DNA from: Candidatus Bathyarchaeota archaeon
GTDB lineage: Archaea; Asgardarchaeota; Lokiarchaeia; Sigyniarchaeales; Sigyniarchaeaceae
Assembly (NCBI GenBank): GCA_014729935.1
Contig: WJJB01000411.1
Span: 1 to 13,435, forward strand
DNA length: 13,435 bases
Direction: 5' to 3'
The first letter of the stretch is position 1. Each line of letters begins with the position of its first letter. Of this stretch, positions 13,431-13,435 are shown piece after piece. The position numbers and the translations under genes were made by a program. The notes under the pieces were generated by a model. That model saw only the letters and a list, made by a program, of their open reading frames with translations. It was not told where the DNA came from and did not search any database.

Positions 13431-13435
13431 CATTC

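Noticed and set aside
1..13435. CRISPR array, transposase, integrase, toxin-antitoxin or defence genes
   Set aside because: No spaced repeat series and no protein with such motifs was seen. The only direct repeat noticed is the two-copy 15-mer.

Overview
The window reads as chromosomal DNA from an archaeon. It carries an archaeal/eukaryotic-type information-processing set: aIF2-beta, RPA32-like and RPA14-like single-strand-binding subunits, an RFC small subunit, EF-1alpha, an archaeal-type tRNA-Asn with encoded CCA, and TATA-box promoters about 25-35 bases upstream of starts. Several genes use a GGAGGT-type Shine-Dalgarno (SD) site 8-10 bases before the start. Eukaryote-like EF-1alpha and RPA features would fit an Asgard (Promethearchaeota) lineage, but this is only a guess and Euryarchaeota are not excluded.

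Layout. At the left edge a gene start probably runs off the window on the minus strand. It is followed by a minus-strand pair, RPA32-like then aIF2-beta (180-1525). A gene-poor stretch with several inverted repeats leads to tRNA-Asn (2049-2121), a hairpin, and cysS on the minus strand (2273-3805). Divergent from cysS is a two-domain zinc-finger protein (3991-4698). It converges on a minus-strand operon transcribed as RFC small subunit, TruA-like pseudouridine synthase, and an unrecognised 141-residue protein (7164 down to 4746). Divergent from RFC is a plus-strand operon of an RPA14-like OB-fold protein and pyrB, which overlap by ATGA (7480-8771).

From about 8.9 to 11.7 kb the content changes to accessory-looking, visibly AT-richer DNA. 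It holds a SAM-dependent methyltransferase, a 468-base intergenic region with a perfect 9-bp hairpin and a T8 run (a possible RNA gene), a six-helix membrane protein, and a membrane-anchored protein split by a one-base shift at a run of seven A. The last two genes are bracketed by an exact 15-base direct repeat. Housekeeping content resumes with EF-1alpha (12095-13363), which has a very strong TATA box and a perfect 10-bp hairpin at the predicted 5' end of its mRNA.

The core genes cover DNA replication (two RPA subunits and the clamp loader) and translation (aIF2-beta, CysRS, tRNA-Asn, pseudouridylation, EF-1alpha), plus the first committed step of pyrimidine synthesis. Best candidates for something undescribed are the repeat-bracketed two-gene membrane module with its A7 frameshift, the 9.86-10.06 kb structured region, the EF-1alpha leader hairpin, and the zinc-finger protein opposite cysS. 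No CRISPR array, transposase, integrase or rRNA was seen.
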